From positions 3,596,001 to 3,660,000 of the forward strand of contig CM030711.1 in NCBI GenBank assembly GCA_017979445.1: a stretch of 64,000 nucleotides of DNA, in the 5' to 3' direction. Every line of letters starts with the position of its first letter. Position 1 is the stretch's first letter. The notes beneath the pieces were generated by a model. The model did not search any database. It was given only the letters and a program-made list of their open reading frames with translations, and was not told the origin of the DNA. Position numbers and translations under genes: made by a program. Below, piece after piece: positions 13,363-26,749 of this stretch. Source of the stretch: Akebia trifoliata. Its lineage: Eukaryota; Streptophyta; Magnoliopsida; Ranunculales; Lardizabalaceae.

Positions 13363-15051
13363 ATCTTTGTTAGATCTGGAAAACAGTGAGAATTGTTGAA
13401 TGTGAGGTTGGTATCTTTGATGGGAGAAATAATAGGAATGGTTGTAAGGCTATTCAACCGATCTGAATGGATCAGATCATGGATTTGTTATGATCCTATT
13501 CATAATTGATCGGTTCGGATCTGGAGCAGGGTTGGATTTGGTTTACTTTAATAAAGTGCTCTTTTGCCCAACGGGCTTTTTAAAGACTCGTTCCATCAAC
13601 ATAAGGGGACCTATTAGGTTAAGGCATTGATTTACTTGGGCTTAAATTAAGGGTTTGACCCAACCAATAGCAAAGCCCACAAAACTGCCCAATCCAACCT
13701 ACCACACAATGGAGACCTGCCACGGCAAAAATTCTGGCAGGATAGCTGCTATTGACGGCCGGTGACTAAGATGGTTCTCTTCTTAAGCAAGCGAACACCA
13801 TCAGCCGATGGCCTGGAATGCTCGGAAAGAGACCCCAGACTTACGCTAATTTCGACCAAATAATAGTAGTCAGATGAATACTTGACCAAAAATTAAAAGA
13901 GAAAATTTTTATGTTAAAAAAACCCATGCTTTTTCTATTCATTTTGATTTGAATGATATCTGACAAAATCTAAACATTATGATTTACCATAAATCCAATG
14001 AATTGAGATTTATCATATTCATCAGGATTTGAAAAATCGCACTTTCCAAAACCTTTGGTTAAATACCCATAAGTTTAAGGGAAGTGGAGGCCCTAAAGAG
14101 AGTCAAATATTGTGTTAAACATCTTTCAAAATAGAGGTTAGAAGTTTCAGAATAGGCTGATTTTTTGTGAGGACGATCTTTATGATGAAGAAATCATCAT
14201 CACCAAAAATCAGCTCATTCCGAAATTTCTAAACCTGTTTTACAAGTTGAAGAATTGTGGACTGTCCGATTTTTGTAAATCACTTTTGATGGTATTAGAA
14301 GTTTCAAAATGAGCTAATATTTGGTGAGGATGATCTCATCATCATAAGGATCATCCTCTCAAAAAATTGGTTCATTCTAAAATTTCTAACCCATATATTG
14401 AAAAAATGTTTGGCACAATGTTTGGATTTCTTTAGGGCTACCAACGCCACCCTGAGTTTTATGCATATTTTCGTGAATTTTCATCAACCTTGTAAAATCA
14501 AAAGCAATCTGGGGATTTTGGTATCATGCCATGATAGACTTAAACATAAATAAATAACAAGGGTAAATTGTATACCTTACATTGAAGTCCCAATCACGAT
14601 CATCCTTCATCTATTCCCTTTACCATCAATGAAAATTTCAATCCGCAATAAGTCTTGATGTTCTTTTGACTGACCTGCTTCTTCCTTCTTTCTAACTTTT
14701 ATTAAATGCATTTGGTTTGTGAGGTCATTAGATGGGGATACATCATTATTAAGAGTTAATAAACAAACTCAAAAAAAGACATTCAAAAATACTTACTAAC
14801 AAGATAGTGTGCATGGAACCATGGTTTTTTTTTTTTCCTTCTTCTAGAGGCACTAAGAATAAAAGAAATCTATGATTCTGTGTACACTGTCACGTATGTG
14901 AGTGTTTTTGAGTGTCTTTTTTAGTCACTTTAGCATTATTCTTTCAATTTTTCTAAATTGAGTTCCTTTGACATCGTGTTAATGTGACAGTGTGCGAAAA
15001 AAATCATAGATTTTTTACTCGAGATCAAGATGGAAATCTATGATTCGTCAA
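13363..15051. other. Duplicated non-coding sequence between SDR1 and SDR2
   Basis: Matches 41472-43110. It includes a degenerate nested-hairpin MITE (14105-14425; B copy 42190-42485) and two small hairpins near 14795-15035. A GC-richer block at 13700-13860 is well conserved between copies but was not recognised. Confidence 0.55.
14105..14425. mobile_element. Nested-hairpin MITE, old member (copy A)
   Basis: Contains the family signature twice as internal inverted repeats: GTTAGAAGTTTC-GAAT-GGCTGATTTTT and its complement AAAAATCAGCTCATTC. The shared centre is ACAAGTTGAAGAATTGTGG. It is more decayed than 26014-26352 and is present in copy B at 42190-42485, so it predates the duplication. Confidence 0.7.
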
Positions 15052-15239
15052 CACTACAAAATTATTAGTTTTTAGCGACACTATCATTGTGGCGACCAAA
15101 AAATTCCTGTCGCTATAGAACTCGTCTTATACTTACCACCGCTGCTCCCCATCTACCAAATCACTTCTCCATACAATTATTCACGAAATTCTTGGCGCGA
15201 ATTTACCAAATCGGAACATCTCTCTCTCTCTCTCTCTGT

Positions 15240-15284
15240 ATCTTCTCTTCTCCTTTGCTAATGGCGGAAATTTGATAGAAGAGG

Positions 15285-15324
<40 letters not shown>

Positions 15325-15545
15325 CTTCTCATTCGACTTAATCAAATGGTTTAAACAAAATGGCCGAAATTATCTCACTCTCTCTGCTCTCTGTATCTTC
15401 TCCTCTCCTTTCTAGCTACGATTCTAGGGTTTTCGGAATTAATGGCGGAAATCTGCTCTTTCTAACAGGTATCTTCTTCTTCGTCTCTTTCTTTATGCAT
15501 CTCCTCTTTCGATTTAATCAAATGGTTAAGACTTCAGATTGATTT
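15240..15545 (+). other. 5' leader-like region of the CACTA element
   Basis: ATGGCGGAAAT or ATGGCCGAAAT occurs three times (15260, 15360, 15441) between CT-rich tracts. One of these opens a 60-codon hydrophobic frame (15360-15542) with a donor-like CAGGTATC at 15468. It may be the promoter/leader of the element's own transcript; the product is not recognised. Confidence 0.35.
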
Positions 15546-16223
15546 GAGATCAAATGACGATTTCCACTTTGGTTTGATTGGAGATCAAATCGATCTCAAT
15601 TATTCCATTTTATAGATTGATTTAAAGATCAAAATGCTTAAATCAGTTTTAGATTTGAGATCAAGTTCAGAGTTGTTCACTTTCTTGTAGTTATTCCACT
15701 TTGGTGAGTTTATGAAACATTTCTTTCACTGCTGAATCCTTTTAAGTTCAGTTTCACATTATTTATGAAACATTTCTTTATATAGAATGGTTGTTGGTTG
15801 CTGTAGTTTATCTTCAACCCCAAAAATCAGATCGTCGTGTCAAGGTCTAGACCATTAGATGGTTCTCACGTGTCATGTGTTGTCTATCTCAAGAATCGTC
15901 TAACATTCTAGATCTTGAGTGACATGGTCAGCCACAACAGCAACATAATTTTCCAACTATAGTTATATACTTAGTCAATCTTCATATCTTTTCTTATGAT
16001 CTGTTCTATTATATGTTGATGGATGTATTTTCACACCATTCAACTACAACTTGGATCACTAATGTCTCAAGGACAGCCCAACAACGGAATAAATTAAATC
16101 CCCCATTGTAGTCATCCGAAAAAAGATTCTTTAACTACAGAAAAAAGAAACCGAAAAACTTTTCGTATTGATCTAATTAACTTCTAGACCATAGGAATTA
16201 TGTGGAGATACATTGACAAAGGT

Positions 16224-16441
16224 CCTTTTTCAGTGTCTCTTCCTCTTTGTAGTGTACTCTATATGAAATATTCTTGTATTATGTCCTACTTTAACATTCC
16301 AACGTTAATCTCTAATCTAGATTGTCAATTTAAGATAGAACACTGCTATTGAATGTAAGTTCTGTTCTTAGCATGTTTTGTGTCACTTGATTTGAATTGA
16401 AGACTTGTTCTTTATGTGAGAATGCAAGAAAGAAATTTGAT
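16224..16441 (+). repeat. Internal direct repeat of the CACTA element, copy 1
   Basis: About 218 bp nearly identical to 19875-20094, with a handful of substitutions. Both run from CCTTTTTCAGTGT to GAAAGAAATT. The repeats bracket the E2, villin and expansin fragments. Confidence 0.9.
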
Positions 16442-16693
16442 TTACAATTATATTATTGTTTTGGACATTATTATAAAAAATGGCCGACCCCAAATATTTG
16501 TGATAACTCTTCGATGGTGATCATGACATCATTGACAAAATGCACGTAGCTTTAGATATGAGAAAACATACAACTTGGAAGCTGTGATGTTATTAAATAG
16601 CAAAACTAAGTACAATCTTTCTCTATAGTTCATGTAGAAATTAAACACAAGTTTTAAGTAGACAAGAGTGGTGCATCATTGGATGATAAGGGC

Positions 16694-16927
<234 letters not shown>

Positions 16928-17731
16928 TCATAACTCCATTCTGATAGAGTTTGTCAAGTGTGAACCATGTCGATCTTTTCGGAGAATACAGTTAAACCAT
17001 CAAGTTTGGCTGCTTTTGTATATTATGATTGCACCCAAACACTCTCTAAAAGGAATTTGAGATATGGGGACCTTGGAAATGGTGAGAGAATGATAGATAT
17101 ATACTTAGCAATAGTTTGTTTATCTCAGATAAGGTGAGATTACTAAAATTATAAACTTACAAGGAGAAATCGCACAATGCGCAAATGAAGTTTCTGTGGG
17201 CATGAAATGGCAGCAGGTGACTGCTGTTATGAATATCAATCTAATGAGATTTTGTCACATTTTGGTTGGACACTTGGACTAATTGAAATTGTATAACAAA
17301 GTTGTAATGATTTATTATGAACCATTCTAGAGTGGTAATATTTTATTTCATTCTAAATGTGTTTTTGGTTTCTTTGTTTTGCAAGAGGAATACACTAAAG
17401 TGATTCCATGCATTCTTGTCATTCAATCTTCTTTGGTTTCATTGTTGCAAACTTAAGGCTGTGTCAAGTAAAGAGCTGAACAAACCAAATACCAATGCAG
17501 ACTTGTCAGATAAGATAGAATCAGTAACATCTTTTGCATTCCATGCATTCTTGTCATTCAATTTTAAGAATTGTTTATTGGGAGGACCTATCTGAGACAA
17601 AGAAGGTCATAGTGATAAATCTTGAAGAAAGAAATGATTAGTTTAATTGGGTCTGATCTGATTGATTGCCAACTTTATAACCTACATATTCCTTATTTCC
17701 TTTTTTTTTTCTCTTTTGTTCAATTTAACAG

Positions 17732-17845
17732 GCTTATCTGTCAGACGAAGAGTTCCAGACTGTTATGGGCATGGCAAAAGAAGCTTTCTACAGGCAGCCC
17801 AAGTGGAAGCAAGACATGCAGAAAAAGAAAGTGGATATCTTCTAA
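17732..17845 (+). pseudogene. Captured last exon of a plant villin (headpiece domain)
   Basis: After a pyrimidine-rich tract and acceptor (ACAG ending 17731), 37 codons read [20 protein letters not shown] then [17 protein letters not shown], then TAA. This is the villin headpiece: DEEF..V.GM...F..LPKWKQ...KK..LF, the small actin-binding module at the C-terminus of villin. The usual Leu before PKWK is Gln and the usual Phe after V is Met, which may weaken the fold. The gelsolin-like repeats are absent. It sits inside the CACTA element and is uninterrupted, so capture may be recent or the frame constrained. Confidence 0.88.
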
Positions 17846-18422
17846 AGTGCAAAATCATCGAACAAAGGTGTGACCGCTTTATTTTGTTTAATTTGATAGT
17901 CCTCGTAACGGGACTGTGGTTATTGTAGGACATGAAACTGGGGATACCATGCCACTGCAGTTGAAGTTTAGAAATATTTTCAAGCTCCATGGGCAGGCAT
18001 TTTTAGGACTTACAATTTTTTAAAAACAGAGTGGTTAGTTTCTCTAGAGATTCTACATTTCTTGGGAATCTCTTTAAATTAGGCCAGCCTTCAAGATATA
18101 AAATTTGAAGGTTTCGAAGATTTCCAATAGAATCTGGTAGTACTTCTAGTGGGTGGGTAGTTGAAATCCACCTCTGCCACCATTTGTCTTAAACAGAACA
18201 ATACCGTACTTATGTTCTCTCTCACACACAATTACAATAGAAATCACACAACAATCAAATTAAAATGATGGAGGCCATTTTAAAATAAGCCTTCTCATGT
18301 TGACTCAACATGGACCCATCACCCAAATATATACTTATATACCATATAATACATTAATACTACCACTACTTCTACTGCTAAATATAGAGGAGGTTCTGCT
18401 ATTTTAGAGGTGGAGGAGGACT

Positions 18423-19659
18423 CTAATAGAACTGTCCTCCACTAAAAGTCTGCCCAAAGGACCAGCCAGCAGTACGCCCATCACTTGTGGTGACCTTGAA
18501 AGAGAGGCTTTGCCCATTAAGGTAAGTGTTGCTCTGCCAGTTTTGGCCCCAATTCCTTGACAATGGTTGCCAACCAGTTTTTGAACCTTTAATTGAAACA
18601 GCATGCACATCACCAACACCTCCAACATTGGTTATGAGGACTAGATTGAAGTAAGAGTGACCATTGATGATGAACCTGATTCCTCCCCTCTTCCTGCAGT
18701 GTACCCTACAAATCCAAAAGAGTAAAAATAAATAAATAAGGCTTTAGCAATCTATTAAGTTAAAAATCAATGGAGAGGTTTAAAAAAAAAAAACACAAGA
18801 CCCTTGGGAAAGAAAGGAATCCCCATTCTAACATGAAAACAAAGGAAAAAAAGAATATGAGAAGATTCACATATAAGACAAAACTCAAAATGTAACCCCA
18901 CAAAAGAGTCCAAAATATGAAAATAAAAAACAAACAAGGGTGTGAACTGGTTTACATGAAATTAAGGCTACCAAATAAGTAATCCAACATTAAAAATAGG
19001 GGGTTTTAGACCTTAAAAAAATAGGATGTATTGGAAGGGTCACTTACTTAGAAATAAGATGTTTACTTTAGTAATAGACTCAGACCCAAAGGTCACTATG
19101 CATGATACACTAGGACTAGAGAACCCCCACAAGAAAAAATTAGGGCCCAAAAGAGAAGAAAAAGATTCCCACACATACCTTCTGTAAGACACAGGTACAA
19201 TTCTAGCTCTATATTGAGCAATATGTTGGAAGACAGGCTGAGAGAGATCAAAATGCTGCTGAGGAGGGTTGCACCAACCCCCTGCATTGTTTGGGAGGGC
19301 ATTATTTGGTGGGCAGAAGTTAGTGACTGTGACCACAATGGAGCCTGGCAGACACCACTTTGGATCATTCACACACCTAATCTCATAGCAAGACCCACAA
19401 GCCAACCCATTGTTGAACAAGGCAGTACTAAGAGCTGCTGTGTTAGTTCCATAGCCTTGGCTGTATAGGTTCCCATAACCACAAGCCCCACCTACACACA
19501 CACACAAAAAAATATTAAAATTAAAAATAAATAACTAAATTGTGTCATGTGGTGGATCTTCTCTAAAATGCACCTAAAGTGCATGATAGCACCAAAAAAT
19601 AAGGTTTGGAAACATACCCATTGTCCCAGAAGCATCACCACCTCTGCCACCATTTGTCT
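18423..19659 (-). pseudogene. Captured alpha-expansin gene lacking its 5' end
   Basis: Exons in coding order: part of exon 1 (about 19618-19646, GGDASGTMG), exon 2 (19179-19491) and exon 3 (18423-18705), with GT-AG introns of 126 and 473 bp. Exon 2 has [33 protein letters not shown] and HFDLSQPVF (the HFD motif of the GH45-like domain). Exon 3 has [25 protein letters not shown] and the C-terminal [17 protein letters not shown] before TAG. Expansins loosen plant cell walls. The signal peptide and the ATFYGG start region are missing, replaced at the junction by a 22-bp sequence that recurs at 18168-18189. The remaining frame is open throughout. It lies inside the CACTA element. Confidence 0.92.
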
Positions 19660-19874
19660 GTATAGGTTCCTTGGCAATCATTCTAATCATATCACATACC
19701 ATATCATGGACACTAAACCCCGAGGCAACTTTCTTTTAGTATAATTTATCTCCTCATGTGGTTATTGAGTAGGGATCTAGTCAGGTGTCCCATTCCTAAC
19801 CAAGTTCTGGTGGCACCCCATTTTATGCTATATTGCATTTTTGGGGACCCAACGAGGGAATGTTATATTGCATT

Positions 19875-20094
19875 CCTTTTTTCAGTGTTTCTTCCTCTTT
19901 GTAGTATACTCTATATGAAATATTCTTGTATTATGTCCTACTTTAACACTCCCACGTTAATCTCTAATCTAGATTGTCAATTTAAGATAGAACACTGCTA
20001 TTGAATGTAAGTTCTGTGCTTAGCATGTTTTGTGTCACTTGATTTGAATTGAAGACTTGTGCTTTTATGTGAGAATGCAAGAAAGAAATTCGAT
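19875..20094 (+). repeat. Internal direct repeat of the CACTA element, copy 2
   Basis: Partner of 16224-16441, in the same orientation. The 3.4 kb between the copies contains all three captured host fragments. Confidence 0.9.
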
Positions 20095-20911
20095 ATGTAT
20101 CAGCAGTGGTACCAAGGTAGAAGTAGAACCCAACAAGGGATCGAAGTGCAGCCTAATAAGAAAACTAATTGAAAATACTCTCCTCCTGAATGATAAGTAG
20201 AAGCTTATCTATAGCTGTTATTATAGGTACTTTGTTGCAATTAGAACCAGTGTTTGTGTTATCAAGTGATTTGTAAAGGGGGATTTGTAAAGGACTCAAA
20301 CACCTAATTAATAAGCAAACTAATTCAAACTAGTACTCTCTCATCTTCTCTTGAATGATAACTAGAAGTTAATGATCTATTGCTGTTATTATAGGTACTT
20401 TTGTGTTATGGAAAGTTGAGAGCCTTTGTTGAATTCAGATTTAATAGGTGGTTTATGGATATTGGGTGGGAAATTAACTCACTGTGAAATCAGGTTCTAG
20501 GTCATTCCGCACATCATAATTATTTTTCTCTCTTGTTATTTTACATCATGTATTTCAATTCAGATTGAAGTGAGAGCGAGTGGATCAAGTGTCAACACAT
20601 ATTCTGAGATATGTACTATGAATTATTTTCCTCTACATGACTGTAAAGGGCCCATGAAGGGATTTTACGCCCGTGATGTTAATTATTAAATCTGTAATAA
20701 AAAACTGTGTTTTTGCACACTATTCTAGATTTGATGTTGTATGCATGCATGTATCCAAACACAGTTGATTTTAAAGTTAAGGATATCCTATAGAAATGCC
20801 ATAAGTTGGAAAATACTTTTTCACAATCAGCAGGTAACCATGAAAGGGGCATTATAAGTGGCATTATTATTATACTCCCTTTTGAACATTCTGTTGCACT
20901 TTACATTTGCA

Positions 20912-21206
20912 GATGGAACCTGGACATTAGATTCTGCTGAGATACATAGGTTGAAGAAGAAATTAGAGTCTTTGGAGCAACAACAGATTGTGAGAGATGT
21001 TGAGGTGGAGAGAGTCAAGGAATTAATCATTACTCTAATGAGAAAGGTAAATTCTCACCGATAATAGAATATGTTGTGTTTTAAAATATTTTATTAATAA
21101 ATAAATATTTATTTATATGACTAATTTGATTAATGTATATGAATTGTAGGTTGATGAGCAACACAATCAACCCAACAATGATCAATGTCCACAACAACAA
21201 CCATGA
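20912..21206 (+). CDS. Possible C-terminal exons of the CACTA element's own protein
   Basis: Exon 20912-21046 follows a TTTGCAG acceptor, encodes a charged segment likely to form a coiled coil (IHRLKKKLESLEQQQIV..VERVKELI) and ends at a GTAAAT donor. The next exon, 21150-21206, adds VDEQHNQPNNDQCPQQQP and a stop. Its position just inside the right terminal repeats suggests the end of a TNP-type protein, but no transposase motif was recognised, so this is inference. Without upstream exons it is probably a remnant. Confidence 0.4.
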
Positions 21207-21412
21207 TAAATAGTTTTTGTTTTTTGAGTGATAAACATGGATTTATAAGCATTGACTCTTAATTCAATCGACTTATTATTTTGTTGTACTTGTCTCTTAA
21301 CTAATTTGATTTACTAAGTAATTGTGTTTAATTGACAGGTTGTATAAAAATAGGTATTTAATTACAAATAATTTTAAAATAAAAGAAATTAAAAAATAAA
21401 TAAATCTTATTT

Positions 21413-21800
21413 GCGGTGGCCATTACCGCCACTATAAGCATTCAAAATTGTATTTATAGCTATGGTAAAAAACTAATTAGCAGCGATTTTTAACCATCAC
21501 CATAGATCTCACTCATATTTATAGCAACAGTAATACACTATTAGCGGCGGTTACTGATTGTAACAATAGGACTCACTTATATCTATAGTGACGGTAATAC
21601 AATATATTAGCGGCGGTTTTTGACCGTCACTATAGGTCTCACTCATATCTATAGCGACGGTAATATAATCAATTAGCGGCGGTTTTTGACCGCCACTATA
21701 GAGCTTCATATGGCCTTTAGCGACGCCACATATAGTGGCGTTACACGTGGCCAACACTATTACTAATAGCGGCGGTTTTTTGGTATTTGCGGCGGTTTTT
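21413..21800. repeat. CACTA subterminal repeats
   Basis: At least six units of the type GCGGCGGTTTTTGACCG...CACTATAG, spaced by roughly 50-70 bases with ACTCA(C/T)TTATATCTATAG spacers. Such arrays are the transposase-binding regions of CACTA elements. Confidence 0.85.
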
Positions 21801-21832
21801 GACCCCCGCTAAAAACCTAAAATTTTGTAGTG

Positions 21833-22744
21833 AGAGCAGTGTTGACGAAAAACATTACAGCAATTTTCTTATTCTTTCATTTATGTATTGATGGAGAGGG
21901 TCAAGTGTATTATCATTTTAGATTTGTGCTGCAGTGACTTCAAGATTGTATCTCATATCTTACTTTCCTGACATGGAAGTGTGTAGAAATTATTGATACA
22001 TACCTTTTCACTGTAGTTTCTAAGATGCCTACATATTTCCACGTCAAGAAAGTGCAATTTGAAGTACATTCTTGAAGTCACTTTAATATTATTCTTTTTT
22101 ATTTTTTATTTTTTATTATAAGTACTTTGACATTATTCTTCATTTATCAAAAAAAAAAAAAAAAAAAAAAATCTTGGGAAAATGACCACATAGTATATAT
22201 TTTTAAAAATTATTTACTAAAAAGTTCTGTGTAAGAAATTTTGGACTTTTTAATACCCAATTTTCCAAACGTTTTCCTCTCAAGGATTTTTAGTAACTTA
22301 CGTCCATATTATTTTGTAAAATACCTAAAATACCCTTATGTGTATCAAGTTACTAATTTATCCATAAATGCTTGAACAAATACTAAAACACCATTGATTA
22401 ACAAATACTACATAGGTACTTAATATAACTATTCACATCGAAACATGTCTATGAGTAACAATTCCCATAAAGAAGAATGAAAAGATTACTCTAGAGCACA
22501 TAGTAATCTACGTTGTCTTATAAACGATAGATGATAGATGATAAATGCCTCCACATTAGTTGAAATTGAAGATGCAAATGGGTTGTTGGTGAATTTGCCT
22601 TCAAGATATAACAAAGTCCGGTTGAGCCAAAATTATATATTTTCTCAAAGTTTGTACTATCCTTGAGAAAATCCGTCAGACAGAATCTTGGATACATATA
22701 TGCCTCTTTTTTTGTAGAAAAATAATTTAATTAAGAAGACATTT

Positions 22745-22784
<40 letters not shown>

Positions 22785-23061
22785 AATCATATTTAAAAAT
22801 TCTGATCTATTCATATTTATAAATACGAAAGGGGTTTCAACGTTTTGCAAAGGGCGTGTGCATTAAGTGGTGCCATGAACCGAATGGGTGTGTATACCCT
22901 TTGACCGAACCATCACTCAAGGGTAAAATCAAATCAGTGCCTTGTTAACTGTGCAATATGAGTTTGATAATGGATTCTATATTGTCAAAGAACACGTTGA
23001 ATGAGATTTTAAGTTATAACTAATTAGGGTTTAATCCCATAAGTAGTAAGTAACTTACTAA
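21833..23061. other. Duplicated non-coding sequence left of SDR2-A
   Basis: Matches about 43125-44366. Poly-A runs and a (GA)n tract (22748-22780) are present, but no gene. Confidence 0.6.
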
Positions 23062-23331
23062 CACTATATAAAAATTGGAAAATTTGACAAGCCAAAGCCC
23101 ACAAATTTTGAAAATCAAATTTTGACAAACTATGACTATCAAGTTTTTTTTATGTTCTCCAATTCGACGGCTTAGAATTGTCGAATTTTTCCCATCCTCA
23201 AGTAATTTGGCACTTTCGGCCCATCAAAAATAAAATTGACAATGAAAAATTTGACGTCTTGGTCTATCAAAGTTTATGAAATTTGACAGCCTTGATGGTC
23301 GAATATAGCCTTTTTTTTTTTTCATATTGTG
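23062..23331. mobile_element. Miniature CACTA-like element (copy A)
   Basis: Starts CACTATATAAAAATTGG and ends TTTCATATTGTG, flanked by TAA on both sides (23059-23061, 23332-23334). A 3-bp target duplication and CAC...GTG ends suggest a CACTA-derived MITE. The interior holds TTCGACGG/CCGTCGAA-type short inverted motifs. The copy-B partner is at 44367-44618. Confidence 0.75.
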
Positions 23332-24212
23332 TAAGTTACTCCCAACTAATGATATTTACTTTATCATTTTAAACAAAAAAACACATTATACTAAGAGTAA
23401 TTTTAAATTTCCAAATAAATGGAATTAATTTTATTTGAACCAACGCTAAATAAAAACAAAGTACATTTTTTTTAACAGTGTGGGCGCAACAAAATATGAA
23501 ATATTCCTACATATATTGAAATAATGATATTAATTTATTTGGCCTTCATAGAACAAGAAGTATTCTACTAATAGATATAGGATTTCAAGATTTCATAGCT
23601 GCGGAGAAAACTTGATTGGTTTTGCTATGACCTCCATCAGCAATGAGGTTCTTGAGACTGTTCACAAACTTGGACTCCTCAGTACCTGTGGAGAAAGCTT
23701 GATTTGTTGTGCTAAAACCCCCATCGACAATGAGGTTGAGACCGTTCACATACTCATCACTAGCCAAAAAAATCGATGCCTCAGCTAAATCCTCCCCTTT
23801 CATCAACGGCTCTTTCGATTTAGTAAACCAATTAGGCGCCTCCTTTCCCTTGCTCAATTCTCTCATCTTCATAGCAATCGTTTGCGGAGTGATAATCCCG
23901 TAAGGAGAGATACAATTTACTCTAATTCCATAATGTCCAAGCTCGGCGCACAAGTTCTTTGTCAATCCCACCACAGCATGCTTTGATGCAGAATATGCAT
24001 GCGATGTCAAGTCAGCAGTGACCGAAGATAAACTCGCGGTGCAGAGTATGTTTCCTTTCTTTGCTGGTATCATAACTCTCGCAGCGTGCTTTGCGCCCAA
24101 GAAGGCACCATGTACATTGACGTCAAACACTCTCTTGAACTCTTCGTTATCGATATCTACTATTTTAGGTTCAAAGTCTCCAATTATACCAGCATTGTTA
24201 AACATGATATCA

Positions 24213-24467
<255 letters not shown>

Positions 24468-25929
24468 TTAAATGGATCAGGTTCGGACTGGATCTGAGTA
24501 TATCCATATTCCTATCCAAATTTTTTACGGATCCGATTCTGACTTAGATCCTATTAGTGAAAACCACGTCCAAACCATTTTGCTTTCACTAACCCATATC
24601 TAGATCCGACTCGACCGAATCACTTGATTTAGATCGGTTGGACCAGATAATTTCGGATGGTTCAACATTTTTTTACTATATTCCTTTTCTATTACTCTAT
24701 TTTTCTATTTAACCTTTATAGTTCTTCTTCTTTTTTTTCGGTTAAAATAAAAATTAATGTTATATTGAAGTAAAAGATTAAAGATATGAGAATATAATTT
24801 CAAAGAAATATATATATTTTTTTGCTAAGTAAGCAAAGTAAATTGAGGCAGATCATGCTTGTCTCCCACATAGCATTTTTTGACAATCAATGGGAGAGAA
24901 TCAATAGAAGAGAAAATAGCAAAGCTTTGGCTTCGAAAAAGACCATCTGTCATAGAGTTTTCCTCCCTCCAAGTGTGCCTTATTCTGACATTTAAATCAA
25001 TATATTTTCGGATTTAGGTGGTTAAAGAGATGGATACATATCCAACTCAGATCCAACTCGAGTCAAGGGACATCAACCCATTTTTTTTAAATTCATATAT
25101 ACTCCAAAGAACCATACATACCAGGAAAGTCGGGAGAAATCCCTATGAGTGGCCGAAAGTATTTCAAAATAAAATTTATTTTTAATTATATGTAACTTTA
25201 CAAAAATATTATATACAACTAAATAATTTGGTCAAGGTTTTGACCCAACTTAATTTGTGCATTTTTAGATGCTGAATCATCGAGTAACAAAGTTATGTTT
25301 TTTATTTTGAAATATTGCTAGAAATCAATGTTATTATTTTATTATTTCATTATAATGTTGTTACGAATAAATAAAATGATGTTGTTACAAAAAAATAAGT
25401 TTTAGGAATTACTATTTTATAATTATTAAAAAAGTAATTTTTAGGAATAATATTTTTTATTATTATAACATTTTATAAAAATCATACTATCTAAAATATT
25501 TTATCTAATAATTATAATTAATAATAATTTTTTATAAAAATATTTTGCATGTATAAAATATTATCATTTGTTTTTTGTTAAATAATTAGCAATTATAACG
25601 CATGTTGAAACAATTTCACTAGTCATTTACAATTATTATTAAAATCATAAATAAAATCCTAAACCTAAAAAATAGAAATCTAGCAAAAGAATAAAATAAA
25701 AAGGGGAGAGCTTCTATTGGCACCCCAACTTTTATTTATTCTTATTTTCTTTATTTTTAATTTGGGTGTGATAAGTAAAACTCGAGGTGCAATAGCAGCT
25801 CCGTGGATAAAAACCTTTGTAAAAGTTGGGGTGCCCTTCGTAACCTGTGATAAATAATTTTAATTAAAAGTTCGGGTGCAATAACAATTCTCATAATTAA
25901 CTACGATTTAGAAAATATTAAAAAGTCCC

Positions 25930-25931
<2 letters not shown>

Positions 25932-26004
<73 letters not shown>
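25932..26004. repeat. (AT)n microsatellite
   Basis: A pure TA dinucleotide run of about 70 bases in the SDR2-A intron. Shorter runs lie at 26362-26382 and 26753-26765, on both sides of the second MITE. Confidence 0.95.
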
Positions 26005-26007
<3 letters not shown>

Positions 26008-26013
26008 GGTCCC

Positions 26014-26352
26014 GTTCAACAACAAACATTTTGGCAAAACATTTTTCAAAACATGGGTTAGAGGTTTTGGAATGGGCTGATTTTTGGTGACGATGATCTC
26101 TATGGTGAGGAGATCATCCTCACCAAAAATCAGCTCATTCCAAAACTTCTAGCCGCAGTTTACAAGTTGAAAAATCGTGGACCGTCCATTTTTTGCAAAC
26201 CATTTTTGATGGGGTTAGAAGTTTTGGAATGGGCTGATTTTTGGTGATGATGATCTCCTCACCGTAGAGATCATCCTCACCAAAATCAGCCCATTCCAAT
26301 ACCTTTAACCCATGTTTTGAAAAATGTTTTGCCAAAATGTTTGTTGCTGAAC
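26014..26352. mobile_element. Nested-hairpin MITE 1 in SDR2-A intron
   Basis: Terminal inverted repeats of about 63 bp (left begins GTTCAACAACAAACATTTTG; right ends CAAAATGTTTGTTGCTGAAC). Between them lie two further palindromes, each pairing TTTTGGAATGGGCTGATTTT with its complement around a GAT-rich loop, separated by a spacer containing ACAAGTTGAAAAATCG. It is absent from copy B, so either inserted after duplication or lost there. Confidence 0.85.
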
Positions 26353-26388
26353 ATTTCCCTCTATATATATATATATATATATGTATGT

Positions 26389-26749
26389 GAGCGGTTCAGC
26401 AGCCCCTTATGGTGCCATGCATTTTTTGTAAATCACTTTTGATGGGGTTACAAGTTTTGGAATAGCCTGATTCTTGGTGAGGATGATCTCTACGGTGAAG
26501 AGATTATCCTTACAAAAAATCAGCTAATTTTGAAACTTCTAACCCTAGTTTACAAGTTGAAGAATTGTGGATCGTCTAATTTTTGTAAATCACTTTTGAC
26601 GGGGTTAGAAGTTTTGGAATGAGCTGATTTTTGGTGAGGATGATCTTCTCATCATAGAGATTATCCTCACAAAAAATCAGCTCATTCCAAAGCTTGTAAC
26701 CCATGTTTTGAAAAATGCGTGGCACCATAATGGGGCTGCTGAACCGCTC
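26389..26749. mobile_element. Nested-hairpin MITE 2 in SDR2-A intron
   Basis: Ends GAGCGGTTCAGCAGCCCC and the inverted GGGGCTGCTGAACCGCTC, with the same internal two-palindrome plan as 26014-26352. It is embedded in TA repeats and absent from copy B. Confidence 0.85.

Noticed and set aside
18404..19659. A functional expansin gene at this locus
   Set aside because: Although open, it has no signal peptide or start exon and lies inside a CACTA element with filler at its edge.
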